Shown here in pieces: positions 5,479 through 6,650 of a stretch of 6,650 nt of DNA. The notes under the pieces were generated by a model. It was not told the DNA's origin, did not search any database, and saw only the letters and a program-made list of their open reading frames with translations. Numbering within the stretch: the stretch's first letter is position 1; each line of letters starts with the position of its first letter. Source of the DNA: Ruminococcus sp. UBA4385 (GTDB lineage: Bacteria > Bacillota_A > Clostridia > Oscillospirales > Ruminococcaceae); NCBI GenBank assembly GCA_002391065.1, contig DGRP01000077.1:1-6650 (forward strand). Reading direction: 5' to 3'. The translations under genes and the position numbers were made by a program.

Positions 5479-6048
5479 ATGAGAAAAAATTTAGGAGCAC
5501 AGCCTGCACTGTTTCCGATGCCTGTGGCTATAATTGCCGCTTACGATGCTGAGGGCAAGGTTTGTGCAATGAATGCCGCATGGGCTCAGATTTGCGGAAT
5601 GGACAAGGTAGCACTCTTCATCAGTGAGGGCCACAAGACCACAGCCGCTATCAAGGAGACCAAGGCATTCACAGTCAGCATTGCTGATTCGGCAAATATC
5701 GTGCCTGCGGATTTCTTCGGAATTGCAACAGGAAACAAAATGCCTGACAAGTTCGAGCGTTCGGGCTGTACAGCTGTAAAGAGCGAGTTTGTTAATGCGC
5801 CTGTTATTACTGATTTCCCTGTGGCTATCGAGTGCGAGCTTGCAGAGATCGTCAAGACCGAGAATATGCACTGCGTAGTCGGAAAGATAGTAAATGCAAG
5901 TGCCGATGAGAAGGTAGTCGGCGCTGACGGCAAGGTTGACCCCGAGAAAGTGGATGCACTTATCTTTGACCAGTTCCGTTCGGGCTACTACAAGGTAGGC
6001 GAAAAAGCAGGACAGGCATGGAATGCAGGCAACGAGCTTATGAAGTAA
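5479..6048 (+). CDS. flavin reductase-like protein (FMN-binding split barrel)
   Basis: A 189-residue cytoplasmic protein without signal peptide or membrane span. The order fits the flavin reductase / DIM6-NTAB family: FPMPVAIIAAYDAEGKV (12-28), NAAWAQICGMD (32-42), strand VALFIS (44-49), GHKTTAAIKETKAFTVSI (51-68) with the Thr-Thr and xxFxVxI pattern used for FMN binding, DFFG (78-81), and a strand region near FPVAIECELAEIV (113-125). Family members bind FMN and often move electrons from NAD(P)H to flavin or to small aromatic or metal acceptors; the actual substrate cannot be read here. A GGAGGT (5465-5470) lies 8 bases before the ATG. It starts 33 bases after the LRR-dockerin stop with no promoter or terminator between, so the two are probably co-transcribed, an odd pairing for a cytoplasmic redox protein. 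The family is fairly sure; the function is open. Confidence 0.9.
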   Translation: MRKNLGAQPALFPMPVAIIAAYDAEGKVCAMNAAWAQICGMDKVALFISEGHKTTAAIKETKAFTVSIADSANIVPADFFGIATGNKMPDKFERSGCTAVKSEFVNAPVITDFPVAIECELAEIVKTENMHCVVGKIVNASADEKVVGADGKVDPEKVDALIFDQFRSGYYKVGEKAGQAWNAGNELMK

Positions 6049-6078
6049 AAGACCGGCTTAAACTACGGCGGCCCCCCC

Positions 6079-6107
6079 TTGTAAATAGTCGGAAGATGTG
6101 TTATACT
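6079..6107 (+). promoter_or_regulatory. sigma-A promoter of the GMP synthase gene
   Basis: TTGTAA (6079-6084), 17 bases, TATACT (6102-6107) preceded by TGT (extended -10). Transcription would start near 6114, leaving a leader of about 26 bases, too short for a purine riboswitch. A run of seven Cs (6072-6078) directly touches the -35. Confidence 0.7.
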
Positions 6108-6139
6108 GGTAACATATAAAAAAGAACGGAGGAATTTTT

Positions 6140-6650
6140 ATGAGTTCAAATGTCAGACCCGAGAGCATGGAGCGTATCACAACTGAGGCACTGGCTCAGG
6201 CTTTTATTGACGAGCAGGTCAAAGAGCTCAGAGCGCAGATAGGCGACAAGAAGGTACTGCTTGCGCTGTCGGGCGGAGTTGACAGCTCTGTTGTTGCGGC
6301 ACTGCTTATCAAGGCAGTCGGACAGCAGCTTGTGTGCGTTCATGTTAATCACGGACTTCTCAGAAAGGGCGAGCCTGAGCAGGTTGTAGATGTGTTCAGA
6401 AATCAGATGAACGCAAACCTTGTTTACGTTGACGCTGTTGACCGCTTCTTAGACAAGCTTGCAGGTGTTGCAGAGCCTGAGAAGAAGAGAAAGATCATCG
6501 GTGCAGAGTTTATCCGAGTGTTCGAGGAAGAGGCAAGGAAGCAGGACGGAATCGAGTTCCTTGCACAGGGCACAATTTACCCTGACATTCTGGAGAGCGA
6601 CGGCGTAAAGGCGCATCACAATGTCGGCGGTCTGCCTGAGGATATGCAGT
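6140..6650 (+). CDS. guaA: GMP synthase ATP-pyrophosphatase domain (standalone N-terminus), cut by window end
   Basis: The first 170 residues of GMP synthase, which converts XMP to GMP using ATP and ammonia (de novo purine synthesis, cytoplasm). Visible: P-loop-like SGGVDSS (44-50) that binds ATP pyrophosphate, the helix after it, [43 protein letters not shown], and [11 protein letters not shown]. The gene starts at ATG 6140, 7 bases after GGAGG (6128-6132), and goes straight into the ATP-pyrophosphatase domain. The class I glutamine amidotransferase domain (about 190-200 residues) that opens the usual bacterial GuaA is absent, and nothing upstream encodes it. The stretch between TIYPD and HHNV is only 9 residues (ILESDGVKA), shorter than in Escherichia coli or Bacillus. 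Both points recall archaeal two-subunit GMP synthases. The dimerisation domain lies beyond the window. Domain identity is very sure. Confidence 0.93.
   Translation, partial: MSSNVRPESMERITTEALAQAFIDEQVKELRAQIGDKKVLLALSGGVDSSVVAALLIKAVGQQLVCVHVNHGLLRKGEPEQVVDVFRNQMNANLVYVDAVDRFLDKLAGVAEPEKKRKIIGAEFIRVFEEEARKQDGIEFLAQGTIYPDILESDGVKAHHNVGGLPEDMQ

Noticed and set aside
6049..6078. Terminator after the flavin reductase-like gene
   Set aside because: Only scattered short GC complements (CCG/CGG) are present with no T-run, so no intrinsic terminator can be supported here.
6108..6139. Purine riboswitch ahead of the GMP synthase gene
   Set aside because: The leader from the predicted start to the ATG is about 26 bases, too short for a riboswitch, and no purine-aptamer core is present upstream.

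Overview
The window reads as chromosome of a fibre-degrading, low-to-mid GC Firmicute of the Ruminococcus type (Oscillospiraceae). Support: two secreted proteins ending in type I-like dockerins (the calcium-binding modules that plug enzymes into cellulosomes), a GH5 cellulase with Ruminococcus-style domain order, strong AGGAGG ribosome binding sites, and sigma-A promoters with extended -10 (TGnTATAAT) elements. The species cannot be fixed from the sequence alone.

Layout. Positions 1-44 hold the tail of an unknown + strand gene. A symmetrical terminator (91-120) separates it from a convergent - strand gene (123-752), an orotate phosphoribosyltransferase-like protein that most probably starts at a TTG codon. 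The 753-1013 interval is a divergent control region with a - strand promoter and two candidate + strand promoters. Next come an 80-residue exported membrane protein (1014-1256), a terminator hairpin, and the GH5 cellulase-dockerin gene (1338-3017) with its own terminator. A 235-residue membrane-hairpin protein of unknown function (3164-3871) follows, driven by the best promoter in the window (perfect TTGACA-17-TATAAT) with two inverted repeats on it. Then a two-gene unit: a secreted BspA-type leucine-rich-repeat protein with a dockerin (4015-5445) and, 33 bases later, a flavin reductase-like cytoplasmic protein (5479-6048). The window ends inside a GMP synthase gene (from 6140) that starts directly at the ATP-pyrophosphatase domain, without the usual N-terminal glutamine amidotransferase domain.

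How the parts fit. The cellulase and the LRR protein share a closely similar beta-rich module just before the dockerin, so they look like two parts of one cellulosome: one cuts cellulose or related beta-glucans, the other probably binds something (surface, partner cell or polysaccharide). The PRTase-like and GMP synthase genes are nucleotide-metabolism genes at the two edges, each with its own promoter. Almost every gene has its own promoter and terminator; the exceptions are the LRR/flavin-reductase pair and the cellulase, which has no convincing promoter of its own and may depend on readthrough from the small membrane protein gene.

No CRISPR array, tRNA, rRNA, insertion sequence or phage gene was seen. 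The most notable points are the standalone GMP synthase domain, the degenerate PRPP loop of the PRTase-like protein, the unknown membrane-hairpin protein with its operator-like promoter, and the dockerin protein co-transcribed with a flavin reductase. None amounts to a clearly new system on this evidence.
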